64,000 nt of DNA from Cupriavidus sp. D39 (GCF_026627925.1 NZ_JAPNLE010000009.1:2728001-2792000); one strand, 5' to 3'; counted from the first letter of the stretch, positions 21,588 through 30,737 are shown. Numbers and translations are program-made. Notes: a model not told the origin generated them from the sequence alone.

Positions 21588-22517
21588 CTAGGCCGGCAGC
21601 AAAGTGCTCTCCACGTCCTCCACCGCCGGCAACGAAGCGATCACCTGATCCAGCCGTTCGCGCAGCGCGCGGCTGGCCGGCGCCAGTGGCCGCCTGACCT
21701 CGGAACCCGCCAGCCCGCACAATGCCAGGGCGGTCTTGACCGGGGCCGGATTGGGCTCGGAGAACAGCAGCGAGATGAGCGGCGCCAGGCTCGCGAACAG
21801 CGCACGCGCCGCGGCTACACGGCCCTGCGCCACCAGTTGCAGCAGCCGCACGAACAGATCCGGGCGGATATGCGCGCAAGCCGGCACCACGCCGTCGCCA
21901 CCCGCCAGCAGGTGATCCAGCATGGCCGCGTCCTCGCCGCAGAAGACCGCGAGCCGATCATTGCCGGCGAGCTCGCGCAGCCCGGCCGCGTCGCACTCCT
22001 TGACCGCGACGATGCGCGGATGGGCCGCCAGCTGCTGCACCAAGGCCGGTGACATATTGCAGCCGGTGCGCTTGGGCACGTTGTAGAGCATCAGCGGGCG
22101 CCAGGTGGCATCCGCCACGCGCTCGACATGCCAGGCAATGCCCTCGTCGCCGGGGCGCAGGTAATACGGCGGCGGCACAAGGTAGCCCGCCAGGTCGAAG
22201 CGGTCCAGCCGGCGCACCTGCTCGCAGACCACGCGGGTATCCACGCCGCCGACGCCGGCCAGCACCGGCAGCGCGCCGTCCACCGCCTCCAGCACCGCGG
22301 CGGTGAACATCAGCCGCTCATCCGGCGTGAGCAGCCCGCCCTCCCCGGTTGTGCCCAGGATGACCAGCCCATCCACGCCGCTGGCCACATAGTGCGCGGC
22401 CAGGCGCTGCGCGCAGGCCAGGTCCGGCTCCCCGCCCTGCATCGGCGTCACCAGCGGCAGCCACAACGTCGCACGGCCGCCTTCGCGCAAGCCCGCCATC
22501 GTATTAGTGCGCGGCAT
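21588..22517 (-). CDS. dihydrodipicolinate synthase (DapA) family aldolase
   Basis: This 309-aa TIM-barrel enzyme carries the family's catalytic set: GTTGEGGLLTPDER (Thr pair), the Tyr in LMLYNVPKRTG and the Schiff-base Lys in RIVAVKECD. The usual reaction is condensation of pyruvate with aspartate semialdehyde for lysine/DAP synthesis, but the sequence looks divergent, so it may be a paralogue with another aldehyde partner. The start at 22517 overlaps the upstream gene by 14 bases; the ATG at 22499 (MAGLREGG) is an alternative. dapB lies 15 kb away. Confidence 0.82.
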   Translation of the reverse strand: MPRTNTMAGLREGGRATLWLPLVTPMQGGEPDLACAQRLAAHYVASGVDGLVILGTTGEGGLLTPDERLMFTAAVLEAVDGALPVLAGVGGVDTRVVCEQVRRLDRFDLAGYLVPPPYYLRPGDEGIAWHVERVADATWRPLMLYNVPKRTGCNMSPALVQQLAAHPRIVAVKECDAAGLRELAGNDRLAVFCGEDAAMLDHLLAGGDGVVPACAHIRPDLFVRLLQLVAQGRVAAARALFASLAPLISLLFSEPNPAPVKTALALCGLAGSEVRRPLAPASRALRERLDQVIASLPAVEDVESTLLPA

Positions 22518-22971
22518 GGTCTTGTCCGAGCATGGTGGTGACGCCGAACTCGGCGGCCGGCAAGGCCATCATGATGGCGTGCATGGCAGCGTCGCGGCCG
22601 CCGCGCTCGACTTCCACATGCAGCGTGGTCTCGCCATGGCGGTGGTCCACCTCGACCACGTAGATGCGCGCCAGTTGCCCGATCGCGCGGTGCAGCGACT
22701 GGCGCAGCGCAAAGACCTGGCCCGACGCCACCGCCAGGCGCAGGCGGATCCAGCTGTGCGCGGTGTCCGCGCCAGGCGCGGGCACTGTGGCCTGCGCGGC
22801 TTCGATGCCGGAAGCATCGAGGCGCGCGGTGCGGGATTCGGTGCGGGATTCGGTGCGGGAAAGACGGCGGCGCGGCACGGAGGCAAAGGCCACGGCAAGG
22901 CTCGACTGTCGCATTTGAGCGGGACCCGCGCTGGGCGGGTCGTCTGTTGGAGATGCAACCATGCTATGCAT
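22504..22971 (-). CDS. hypothetical protein, 155 aa, with Ser-Arg-Thr-Glu repeats
   Basis: I do not recognise a family. The N-terminal 65 residues look disordered and contain SRTESRTESRT, encoded by a 12-bp tandem repeat. The C-terminal ~85 residues (SWIRLRLAVASGQVFALRQS to EFGVTTMLG) have the alternating strand/helix pattern of an ACT-like or ferredoxin-like fold; that is a guess from pattern only. GAGG lies five bases before the ATG at 22971. It overlaps the DapA-family gene and is probably co-transcribed with it. Confidence 0.6.
   Translation of the reverse strand: MHSMVASPTDDPPSAGPAQMRQSSLAVAFASVPRRRLSRTESRTESRTARLDASGIEAAQATVPAPGADTAHSWIRLRLAVASGQVFALRQSLHRAIGQLARIYVVEVDHRHGETTLHVEVERGGRDAAMHAIMMALPAAEFGVTTMLGQDHAAH
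22829..22860. repeat. 12-bp coding tandem repeat
   Basis: GTGCGGGATTCG occurs twice exactly (22829-22840 and 22841-22852) with a partial third copy (22853-22860). It encodes the repeated SRTE of the hypothetical protein on the minus strand, so copy changes would keep the frame. Confidence 0.85.
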
Positions 22972-23040
22972 GGCCGCCTCAAGTTGATGCAGTTATCAAA
23001 GCCGCCGCCATCAAAATGTCATCAAGATGGCGCGGCATGC

Positions 23041-23841
23041 TCAGAACGTCTTGGTGAGCGACGCGAAGGCGGCGGCCTTGCCGATATAACGGCCGGGCAC
23101 ATTGGTGTAGACCGACTTGTTGGCATTGGTGTCGATGTAGGCGATCGCCAGCGCAAAGCCCTTGCCCAGGTCCTTGGTCAGCCCCAGCTTCCAGTCCGTG
23201 TACGAGGCGTCCGTGACATTCCTTACCTTCTGGTAGCCCACATGCGCATTGAGCGTCAGGTCCCAGATATTGAGCGGCACATTGGCCGACAGGTCCACGT
23301 AGTAGCTGTTCTTGCTGTCATTGAAGCCGAACAGGTTGGTCACTGCGTGCGAGTACTTCAGGAACACCGGGCCATAGCCGATGCCGCCATACAGCTCCGT
23401 CGTGTACGGGCGTGTGTAGCCTGCCGGATAGTCGCCGGGGTAGTAGTACTCCAGCACGCCCACGTCATAGTTCCATTCGAGCCCGCCCAGCGTGAGGGTG
23501 TTCTTGAAGCCGCCGTAGAAGTCCATCTCGATCGGCGCCGACACTTTCGGATTGCTGTCGCCAAGCCAGCTGATGCTGGAGTTCCAGTTGCCCACGTAGA
23601 GGCCGCTTGCATGCGTGTAGTCGAACCCGCCCTGGATCGCCGGGCGGCGGTTGGACTGCATCAGGCCCCGGTAGCGATATTCGCTGGCCAGCGTGACGTT
23701 GGCCGTGAAGGTGTGCGGCGACGCGTCGGCTGCGGCGGCATCGGGCGCGCCCTGCGCGAAGGCGGCGGGCGCGGCGAGAAGCGTGGCGCAAGACAAGGTA
23801 GCGAGGCAGGCGTGCGAAACGTTGAAGCGAAGGGCAATCAT
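23041..23841 (-). CDS. TorF-family putative outer-membrane porin
   Basis: The 266-aa precursor has a signal peptide (hydrophobic LATLSCATLLAAPAAFA, cleaved after AFA), then repeated amphipathic aromatic strands such as VTLASEYRYRGLMQSNRRPA and ending in SLTKTF with a C-terminal Phe, as in outer-membrane beta-barrels. The opening of the mature part, EYRYRGLMQSN, is characteristic of a conserved family annotated as TorF-type putative porin. The substrate is unknown. Monocistronic, divergent from the transhydrogenase operon. Confidence 0.82.
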   Translation of the reverse strand: MIALRFNVSHACLATLSCATLLAAPAAFAQGAPDAAAADASPHTFTANVTLASEYRYRGLMQSNRRPAIQGGFDYTHASGLYVGNWNSSISWLGDSNPKVSAPIEMDFYGGFKNTLTLGGLEWNYDVGVLEYYYPGDYPAGYTRPYTTELYGGIGYGPVFLKYSHAVTNLFGFNDSKNSYYVDLSANVPLNIWDLTLNAHVGYQKVRNVTDASYTDWKLGLTKDLGKGFALAIAYIDTNANKSVYTNVPGRYIGKAAAFASLTKTF

Positions 23842-24259
23842 GGATTACTTGGCAATGGGGAAAGACATCGATCGGTGGGCAGCCACCTATGAGGCGATGG
23901 CGCAAGCCACGGCGAGCGTCAGGACGACAGTGGCCGCGGCGCGACCGGAACAGTACGGGCACGCGCCTAAAATCGGTGTCAAGAAAACAGCGGCCCGCCA
24001 AGGGATGGCGTAAAAATCGTCAACGGGACTTCCTGGCACGTCGTGGCACGGCCTGGCATGCACCGGCAAGTCTTGCGAGGGGGCGATGCGGTTGCGCAAA
24101 AGCCGACCGGCCGGTCACCACATATCGTCAGATTCCTGTAAGCTGCGAAAAAATTGTGCGCTGCGTTTGGCCTGGCCGAGCGCATGGCAGACACAAGGGG
24201 CAGACACCAAAGGGCCAAAGACGTCCGCCCGCTTAGCAGATCAGCGGCATTGTCAGAAT
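23842..24259. other. intergenic region between the TorF porin and pntAA
   Basis: No gene is visible. It must hold the porin promoter. A perfect 12-bp palindrome GACCGGCCGGTC lies at 24105-24116. The two dyads nearer pntAA are listed separately. Confidence 0.35.
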
Positions 24260-24312
24260 GAACCGAAGCGGTTCTGGCAGGCGCGTTGCCATGTCGTACC
24301 AGTCGTACGACA
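24260..24312. promoter_or_regulatory. two dyad symmetries upstream of pntAA, candidate operators
   Basis: GAACCG-AAG-CGGTTC (24260-24274) is a 6-bp dyad. TGTCGTAC-N5-GTACGACA (24292-24312) is a perfect 8-bp dyad whose right part also contains the 10-bp palindrome GTCGTACGAC. The second lies 70 bp before the pntAA start, a normal operator distance. The protein that binds is unknown. Confidence 0.45.
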
Positions 24313-24381
24313 AGCTCGCGCCCCAACGCCAGAATCATTTTGACAGCGCCTCAAAGACGCCAGCAAAAGGAGAAATTGACG

Positions 24382-25503
24382 ATGCACATCGGCATCCCGC
24401 AGGAGACGCGGGCAGGTGAGACTCGTGTCGCCGCCACCCCGGAGACGGTCAAGAAGTACGTGACCCAGGGCCATCAGGTCATCATCCAGTCGGGAGCCGG
24501 CGTACGCGCCAGCGTGCCGGACTCGGCGTATGAGGCCGTCGGCGCCACCATTGGCACCGCGGCACAAGCCTTCGGCGCGCAGTTGGTGCTCAAGGTCCGC
24601 GCCCCCATTGATGCCGAGCTCGCGCTGATGAAGCCGGGCGCCGTGCTGGTCGGCATGCTCAATCCCTTCGACGCAGAAAACAACGCCCGCATGGCCAGCG
24701 CCACGCTGACGGCCTTCGCGCTGGAAGCCGCGCCGCGCACCACGCGCGCGCAGAGCATGGATGTGCTGTCCTCGCAGGCCAATATCGCCGGCTACAAGGC
24801 CGTGCTGATCGCCGCCCACCATTACCAGCGTTTCATGCCCATGCTGATGACCGCCGCCGGCACCGTCAAGGCGGCCCGCGTGCTGATCCTCGGTGCCGGC
24901 GTGGCGGGCCTGCAGGCCATCGCCACCGCCAAGCGGCTGGGCGCGGTCATCGAAGCCTCCGACGTGCGCCCCGCCGTCAAGGAACAGATCGAATCCCTGG
25001 GCGCCAAATTCCTCGATGTGCCGTTCGTCACCGACGAAGAGCGCGAGATCGCGCAAGGCGTGGGTGGCTATGCCCGCCCGATGCCGCCCGACTGGATGCG
25101 GCGCCAGGCGGAGCTCGTGCATGAGCGCGCCAAGGCCGCCGACATCGTCATCACCACGGCGCTGATCCCGGGCCGCCAGGCGCCGGTGCTGCTCAAGGAA
25201 GAAACCGTGCAGGCCATGAAGCCCGGCTCGGTGGTGGTCGACCTGGCCGCGGCGCAGGGCGGCAACTGCCCGCTCACGGTGGCTGACGAAGTGGTGGAAC
25301 GCCACGGCGTCACGCTGATCGGGCACACCAACCTGGCCAGCATGGTGGGGGCGGACGCATCGGCCCTCTATGCGCGCAATGTGCTCGACTTCCTCAAGCT
25401 CGTCATCGACAAGGACGGCCAGTTCACCTTGAACCTGGAGGACGACATCGTCGCAGCCTGCCTGATGTGCAAGGATGGCCAGGTGGTCCGCGGCGCTTCC
25501 TGA
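24382..25503 (+). CDS. pntAA: NAD(P) transhydrogenase alpha subunit, NAD-binding part
   Basis: This soluble dI domain (373 aa) binds NAD(H) in the proton-translocating Re/Si-specific transhydrogenase. It begins MHIGIPQETRAGETRVAATP, has the Rossmann motif VLILGAGVAGLQAIATAKRLGA and the mobile-loop region with SVVVDLAAAQGGNC. The start at 24382 follows an AAAAGGAG-type RBS. As in many proteobacteria the alpha subunit is split in two genes; panD lies between this part and the membrane part. Confidence 0.95.
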   Translation: MHIGIPQETRAGETRVAATPETVKKYVTQGHQVIIQSGAGVRASVPDSAYEAVGATIGTAAQAFGAQLVLKVRAPIDAELALMKPGAVLVGMLNPFDAENNARMASATLTAFALEAAPRTTRAQSMDVLSSQANIAGYKAVLIAAHHYQRFMPMLMTAAGTVKAARVLILGAGVAGLQAIATAKRLGAVIEASDVRPAVKEQIESLGAKFLDVPFVTDEEREIAQGVGGYARPMPPDWMRRQAELVHERAKAADIVITTALIPGRQAPVLLKEETVQAMKPGSVVVDLAAAQGGNCPLTVADEVVERHGVTLIGHTNLASMVGADASALYARNVLDFLKLVIDKDGQFTLNLEDDIVAACLMCKDGQVVRGAS

Positions 25504-25709
25504 AGCGGCTCTGGGCCCATCGCGGCCCGGCCGTTTTAGAATGGCGCCAGGCGGTTCCGGCCAGGCATGCGGTCTAGCGCCGCTGCCGGCATGCGCCGGC
25601 ACGGCCGGCCAACGCCCAGGCACCGGAATCATTCCAGGTGGCCCATCGGGACGCAAGCCCAAGGGCCCGCATACAAGCTCATCCAGCATCAACCAAGGAC
25701 GTATCACCC

Positions 25710-26072
25710 ATGCAACGCATCATGCTCCGCGCCAAGCTCCATCGTGTCACCGTGACGCAGGCGGACCTCAACTACGAGGGCTCATGCGGCATCGACGAGA
25801 ATCTGCTCGAAGCAGCCGACATGAAGGAGTTCGAGAAAATCGAGCTGTACAACGTCAACAATGGCGAGCGTTTCTCCACCTACATCATCAAGGGCGTGCG
25901 CGGCAGCGGCGAGATCTCGCTCAACGGGGCAGCCGCACGGCGCGCGCACCTGGGTGACCATCTCATCATCTGCACCTATGCGCCGATGAGCGACGAGGAG
26001 ATCGCCACCTACAAGCCGAAGATCATCCTGGTGGACGACAACAACGCCATCAAGGAAATCAAGAAGGTGTAA
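25710..26072 (+). CDS. panD: aspartate 1-decarboxylase
   Basis: PanD makes beta-alanine from aspartate for pantothenate and CoA synthesis. The 120-aa proenzyme starts [20 protein letters not shown] and has the self-cleavage site Gly24-Ser25 in [11 protein letters not shown], where Ser becomes the pyruvoyl group, plus [14 protein letters not shown] and [15 protein letters not shown]. An upstream in-frame ATG at 25638 is not supported. It sits inside the transhydrogenase operon. Confidence 0.97.
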   Translation: MQRIMLRAKLHRVTVTQADLNYEGSCGIDENLLEAADMKEFEKIELYNVNNGERFSTYIIKGVRGSGEISLNGAAARRAHLGDHLIICTYAPMSDEEIATYKPKIILVDDNNAIKEIKKV

Positions 26073-26081
26073 GCGGATCCA

Positions 26082-26118
26082 GCCACCCGCGCCGGCAGCC
26101 AGCGCCGGCGCGGGTGGC
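26082..26118. repeat. 15-bp GC hairpin between panD and pntAB
   Basis: GCCACCCGCGCCGGC (26082-26096) and its exact reverse complement (26104-26118) flank a 7-base loop, starting 9 bases after the panD stop. No T-run follows, so it is not a classical terminator. It could pause RNA polymerase or protect the upstream mRNA and thereby set different expression of panD and pntAB. Confidence 0.85.
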
Positions 26119-26236
26119 ACAGAGACAGCAAGCAGCAGGCGGCATCGATGCAGCAGGCGCCCGCGGGCGCCTGGCCAGGCAAAAGAACACGGGACAACCG
26201 CGCAGCGAAGGCATTCAAGCAACGGAGGAGAAGTCG

Positions 26237-26569
26237 ATGGAACTGGTGAACCACACGGTGATCAACCTGATCATCTTCGTGCTAGCGATCTACGTGGGTT
26301 ACCACGTGGTCTGGACGGTGACGCCCGCGCTGCACACCCCGCTGATGGCCGTGACCAATGCGATCTCGGCCATCATCATCGTCGGCGCCATGCTGGCTGC
26401 CGGCCTGACCGAGGGCACCGTGGGCCGCACCATGGGCACGCTGGCGGTGGCGCTCGCCGCGGTCAACGTGTTCGGTGGCTTCCTGGTGACACAGCGCATG
26501 CTGGAGATGTTCAAGAAAAAGGAACCCAAGGCCAAGGCCGGCAAGGGTCATGAGGAGGGCGCCAAGTGA
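26237..26569 (+). CDS. pntAB: NAD(P) transhydrogenase alpha subunit, membrane part
   Basis: This 110-aa subunit starts [20 protein letters not shown] after a strong GGAGGAG RBS and has three to four membrane helices ([49 protein letters not shown]) and a charged Lys-rich tail. It supplies part of the proton channel. Its stop overlaps the GTG start of pntB (GTGA). Confidence 0.93.
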   Translation: MELVNHTVINLIIFVLAIYVGYHVVWTVTPALHTPLMAVTNAISAIIIVGAMLAAGLTEGTVGRTMGTLAVALAAVNVFGGFLVTQRMLEMFKKKEPKAKAGKGHEEGAK

Positions 26570-28025
26570 GCATGAACCTCGTCACCCTGCTCTACCTGCT
26601 CGCCTCGGTGTGTTTTATCCAGGCGTTGAAGGGCCTGTCCCATCCTAGCTCCGCGCGGCGCGGCAATGCCTTCGGCATGATCGGCATGGCCATCGCCGCA
26701 GTGACCACGCTGGTGCTGATCGCCAAGCTCAAGAATGAGTTCCTGGCCATCGGCGCGGGCCAGTCGTCGGTCGCCGAAGGCATGGCGCTGATCTTTGGCG
26801 CGCTGGTGGTCGGCGGCGGCATCGGCGCCTTTGTGGCGCGACGGGTCGAGATGACCAAGATGCCCGAACTGGTGGCCGCCATGCACTCGCTGATCGGTAT
26901 GGCAGCGGTCTGCATCGCGGTGGCCGTGGTGGCCGAGCCGTCGGCATTCAGCATCACGCCGCCGGGTTCGCACGATATCCCGTTTGGCAACCGCATCGAA
27001 CTGTTCATCGGCTGCTTTGTGGGTGCCATCACCTTCTCCGGTTCGGTGATCGCCTTCGGCAAGCTGTCGGGCAAGTACAAGTTCCGGCTGTTCCAGGGCG
27101 CACCGGTATCGTTCGCCGGGCAGCACCTGCTGAACCTGCTGCTGGCGGTGGCCATGATCGGCTTCGGCATCATCTTCTGCCTGTCGCAGGACTGGATTCC
27201 GTTCCTGCTGATGCTGGCGATCGCCTTCGTGCTGGGCGTGCTGATCATCATCCCGATCGGCGGCGCGGACATGCCGGTGGTGGTGTCGATGCTCAATTCA
27301 TACTCGGGCTGGGCGGCAGCGGGCATCGGCTTCTCGCTCAACAACCCGATGCTGATCATTGCCGGCTCGCTGGTGGGATCCTCCGGTGCCATCCTCTCGT
27401 ACATCATGTGCCGCGCGATGAACCGCTCGTTCTTCAACGTGCTGCTTGGCGGCTTTGGCGGCGCGCCCGCGGCGGCTGCGGCCGGCGGCCAGGCGCAGCG
27501 CAACGTGAAGTCCGGCTCGGCCGACGACGCGGCCTTCCTGATGGGCAATGCCGAGACCGTGATCATCGTGCCGGGCTACGGCCTGGCGGTGGCGCGCGCG
27601 CAGCATGCGCTCAAGGAACTCACCGAGAAGCTGGTCGAGAAGGGGTGACGGTGAAGTACGCCATCCACCCGGTGGCGGGCCGCATGCCGGGCCACATGAA
27701 CGTGCTGCTGGCCGAGGCCGAGGTGCCTTACGACCAGGTCTTCGAGATGGAAGACATCAACAGCGAGTTCGGCCAGGCGGATGTGGTGCTGGTGCTAGGC
27801 GCCAACGACGTGGTGAACCCGGCCGCCAAGACCGATCCCAACTCGCCGATTGCCGGCATGCCGATCCTGGAAGCCTACAAGGCCAAGACCATCATCGTGA
27901 ACAAGCGTTCGATGGCTGCCGGCTACGCGGGCCTGGACAACGAGCTGTTCTACATGGACAAGACCATGATGGTGTTCGGCGACGCCAAGAAGGTGGTGGA
28001 AGACATGGGCAAGGCGGTCGAGTAA
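26566..28025 (+). CDS. pntB: NAD(P) transhydrogenase beta subunit (apparent frameshift)
   Basis: PntB contains about nine membrane helices and the NADP(H)-binding dIII domain. The GTG at 26566 is preferred, with GGAGG at good spacing; an ATG at 26572 is the alternative. The written frame stops at 27648 inside dIII, right after [13 protein letters not shown]. One more G in the G4 run at 27642-27645 continues into [20 protein letters not shown] and the rest of dIII ([12 protein letters not shown], the [16 protein letters not shown] loop), ending at 28025 with 486 aa, the normal size. A real stop here would abolish NADPH binding. I judge a sequencing deletion more likely. Confidence 0.9.
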
Positions 28026-28076
28026 GCACGCCGGAAGTACCGGAGATGGGCAGCCGCCCATATCCACCGCACCACG

Positions 28077-28103
28077 AAAAGCGCGACACTGTCGCGCTTT
28101 TTT
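28077..28103 (+). terminator. rho-independent terminator after pntB
   Basis: GCGCGA (28081-28086) and TCGCGC (28092-28097) form a stem around CACTG, preceded by A4 and followed by T6. It ends the pnt-panD operon 52 bp after the restored pntB stop, which itself supports the restored reading. Confidence 0.93.
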
Positions 28104-28122
28104 CCATCCCGCCGCGGTCCGG

Positions 28123-28150
28123 TTGCGCGGGAGCGCGAGCGCGCTATACT
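28123..28150 (+). promoter_or_regulatory. sigma-70-like promoter for the response-regulator gene
   Basis: TTGCGC (28123-28128) and TATACT (28145-28150) are separated by 16 bases. The -10 matches five of six consensus positions, the -35 three or four. It lies 20 bp after the pntB terminator and would give a leader of about 165 bases before the gene at 28321. Confidence 0.45.
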
Positions 28151-28320
28151 GGTTTCCGGTCACCGGCCATGGCACGCGCCGGTCATCCAAAAGGGCCAGG
28201 TGTAGTCCAGCGCGGTGGGCCGCTCCGAACCGATCCGTCCGCTGGCCTTGCCGCGCCGGATCCCCAGCCGCGCCAAACCACCCGCCCGAAGTGTCTGCCG
28301 ACACCGGAGCCGAACGCAAC

Positions 28321-29367
28321 ATGACATTCAACCCCCAGGACAGGAATCTGTCGGTCTTCCATCACCCGATCCTCACGGTGCTCGTCGACGACAGTAAATC
28401 GTTCATCGACAGCCTGGCGTTCCAGATGGATCCGTCGCGGCCGGTGGTGACCTTCACCGACCCCCGCGAAGCCCTGCAATGGATCCGCGAGACCTACACC
28501 ACACGCTCGACCGGCTTCCTGCCCGTGCGGGTCACGCACGACGACCTGACCTTCCTGACCGAGCGGCGCACCGTGCAGCTCGATATCGACCGCATCTACC
28601 GGCAAATCCACGATTACAACCGCTTTGTGCAGCCCGGCGTGATCGTGGTGGATTATTCGATGCCGCAGATGAACGGGCTCGAATTCTGCCAGGCCCTGCA
28701 GGACCTGCCGTGCAAGACCATCCTGCTGACCGGCACCGCCGACGAAGGCATTGCCGTGCAGGGCTTCAACCACGGGCTGATCGATCGCTATGTGAAGAAG
28801 CACGACAGCAATATGGTGGAGCGGCTGGACCAGGAGATCGACGCGCTCCAGCAGCAGTATTTCGCCACCCTGTCGCGCACGCTGCGCGACCTGCTGACGC
28901 GCCACTCGTTTTCCTTCCTGTCGGATCCGGCGATCTGCGAGCGGGTGCGCCAGGTCACCGCGCGCTACGGCTTTGTCGAGTACTACCTCTACCCCAACCC
29001 GGCCGGCATCCTGATGCTGACGGCGCAGGGCCAGGCCACGCTGATGGTGATCGAGACGCGCGCCGGCCTGATCAACCAGGTGGAATCCGCGGAGGCTTAC
29101 GATGCGCCGGCGGCCCTGATCGAGGGACTGCGCGAGGGCCGCATCGTGCCTTTCTTCTGGCCGGGCAACGGCATGTACACGCCGGCCTGCATCGACTGGG
29201 AGCAATATTGCCTGCCGGCCGAGCGCTGCGAAGGGCGTGAGGATTATTTCTACGCGCTGTTCGACCTGCCGCGCCATTTGCTGCAGGAGCCGGTGGTCAG
29301 CTTCCAGGGCTTCCTGGACGATTTTGCCCGTCACCCCGAGCGGGTCACCGGGCGCGCGCCGCGCTAA
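28321..29367 (+). CDS. orphan response regulator with an enlarged receiver domain
   Basis: The 348-aa protein begins MTFNPQDRNL. Its receiver pocket is complete: Asp23/Asp24 (VLVDDSKSF), phosphoacceptor Asp111 (VVDYSMPQMNG), Thr in LLTGTAD and Lys159 (RYVKKHD). The gap between acidic pair and phosphoacceptor is about 87 residues, twice the usual, so an insertion of ~40 residues (about 50-105) sits in the receiver. The C-terminal ~180 residues contain no output domain I know. There is no kinase next to it. The layout recalls LqsR of Legionella from memory, which is interesting because the window also holds Phc quorum sensing; a search is needed. It has its own promoter and no visible operon partner. 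Confidence 0.8.
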   Translation: MTFNPQDRNLSVFHHPILTVLVDDSKSFIDSLAFQMDPSRPVVTFTDPREALQWIRETYTTRSTGFLPVRVTHDDLTFLTERRTVQLDIDRIYRQIHDYNRFVQPGVIVVDYSMPQMNGLEFCQALQDLPCKTILLTGTADEGIAVQGFNHGLIDRYVKKHDSNMVERLDQEIDALQQQYFATLSRTLRDLLTRHSFSFLSDPAICERVRQVTARYGFVEYYLYPNPAGILMLTAQGQATLMVIETRAGLINQVESAEAYDAPAALIEGLREGRIVPFFWPGNGMYTPACIDWEQYCLPAERCEGREDYFYALFDLPRHLLQEPVVSFQGFLDDFARHPERVTGRAPR

Positions 29368-29418
29368 GCCGGGTAGCACGACGAGACAGGAGAGGCCAGC
29401 TCCCCTGTCCTGGCCGCA

Positions 29419-30693
29419 TCAGGCCGAAGGCTGCGCCGGGGCGTTGCGGTTGCCGCCTCGCACCATGTCGAAGCGGAACAGCCGGCACTCGATGTTGCCG
29501 TTGTACAGCGGCGTGCGGCGCGACTCCTTGAGCCGCAGGCGGCGCGGCAGCGTCAGGTCGCCCGTGAACACCCATGCCTGCCAGCCAGCGAAATGCTGCT
29601 TGAGCGTGGTAGCAAAGGCGCTGGCGAACTGATTGGCGGCTTCGTCGTCGATCTCGTCGACCGGCGCTTCGTCCATCGGCCGGCGGCGTTCTCCCCGCAC
29701 GGCGATCCGCTCGCCGTACGGCGGGTTCATCAGCATCAGGCCGGGCGCCGCGAACGGCGGCTGCGCAAAGCGCGCATCCACCTGCTTCAGGCGCACTTCG
29801 CCCGGCAAGCCCGCGCGTTCCCAGTTGGCTTGCGACATCGACAGCAGGTCGGTGGAAATATCGCTGCCTGCAAGCTCCAGGGGCTCGGACGCAACGCGTT
29901 TGCGCGCAGCCTCCTCATCGTCCCGCGCAGCCGCCTTCAGCGCATTCCACGTTTTGTTGTCGGCGCCCTTGAGGCGCTCGAAGCCAAAGCTGCGGTTCGC
30001 GCCAGGAGCAAGGCCGAGGGCCACCTGGGCCGCTTCCACCAGGAAGGTGCCGCTGCCGCACATCGGATCGTAGAACGGGCGTTCGGTCTGGCCTGGCACC
30101 CAGCCGGCGAGGCGCAAGATGCCGGCGGCCAGGTTTTCCTTCAGCGGCGCCTCGCCCTTCTCCAGGCGCCAGCCCCGCTTGAACAGCGGCTCGCCCGAGG
30201 TGTCGAGGTAGAGCGTGCAATCGTGCTCGGTCAGGTGGGCATAAATCCGCACATCCGGATTCACGGTATCGACGCTGGGGCGCTCGCCCAGGCGCTCGCG
30301 CATGGCGTCGCACACGCCATCCTTGATGCGCAGCGCGATGAAATTCAGGCTCTGCAGCGGCGAGCGATGCGACGTGACGTCCACCCGGAGCGTATCGTCC
30401 GTCGAGAACCACTGATCCCAGCGCTGGGCGCGCACGAGGTCATAGATGTCGTCTTCGCGCCGGTAGCCGCGGTTGGCGACCCGCATCAGCACCCGGCTGG
30501 CAATGCGCGAGTGCAGGTTGACCGCATAGGCCGCGGCCATCTCGCCCGAGAAAGTGACGCCACCGGGCATTTCGCGATGGACCTGGATGGGGGCGAGCCT
30601 GGCCAGGCCGGGCCGGGCTGCGATCTCGTGCAACTCTTCGGCAAGTGCGCTCTCGAAGCCGCGCGGGCAGGAGGCAAAAAAGGCTTGGGACAT
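29419..30693 (-). CDS. rlmL: THUMP-domain 23S rRNA guanine-N2 methyltransferase (RlmL-type)
   Basis: The 424-aa protein combines an N-terminal THUMP RNA-binding domain (about residues 50-160) and a class I methyltransferase with PFYDPMCGSGTFLVEAAQVA (SAM motif I) and the catalytic MNPPYGER motif of base-amino methylases. This corresponds to the N-terminal, m2G2445-forming half of E. coli RlmKL; the RlmK half is absent, as in many betaproteobacteria. The symbol is by family. Confidence 0.85.
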   Translation of the reverse strand: MSQAFFASCPRGFESALAEELHEIAARPGLARLAPIQVHREMPGGVTFSGEMAAAYAVNLHSRIASRVLMRVANRGYRREDDIYDLVRAQRWDQWFSTDDTLRVDVTSHRSPLQSLNFIALRIKDGVCDAMRERLGERPSVDTVNPDVRIYAHLTEHDCTLYLDTSGEPLFKRGWRLEKGEAPLKENLAAGILRLAGWVPGQTERPFYDPMCGSGTFLVEAAQVALGLAPGANRSFGFERLKGADNKTWNALKAAARDDEEAARKRVASEPLELAGSDISTDLLSMSQANWERAGLPGEVRLKQVDARFAQPPFAAPGLMLMNPPYGERIAVRGERRRPMDEAPVDEIDDEAANQFASAFATTLKQHFAGWQAWVFTGDLTLPRRLRLKESRRTPLYNGNIECRLFRFDMVRGGNRNAPAQPSA

Positions 30694-30714
30694 GGCTTGG
30701 GAATTCCTGCAAAC

Positions 30715-30737
30715 AAAAACGTCCGCCGTAGCGGACG
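30715..30737 (-). terminator. rho-independent terminator after the DsbA-like isomerase gene
   Basis: CGTCCGC (30720-30726) and GCGGACG (30731-30737), loop CGTA, are followed in the minus direction by TTTTTGTTT. It lies between the isomerase stop at 30775 and the start of the rRNA methyltransferase gene. Confidence 0.9.

Noticed and set aside
23693..24013. Plus-strand ORF of 106 codons opposite the TorF porin start
   Set aside because: Mostly antisense to the porin signal-peptide region, no RBS, no recognisable family.
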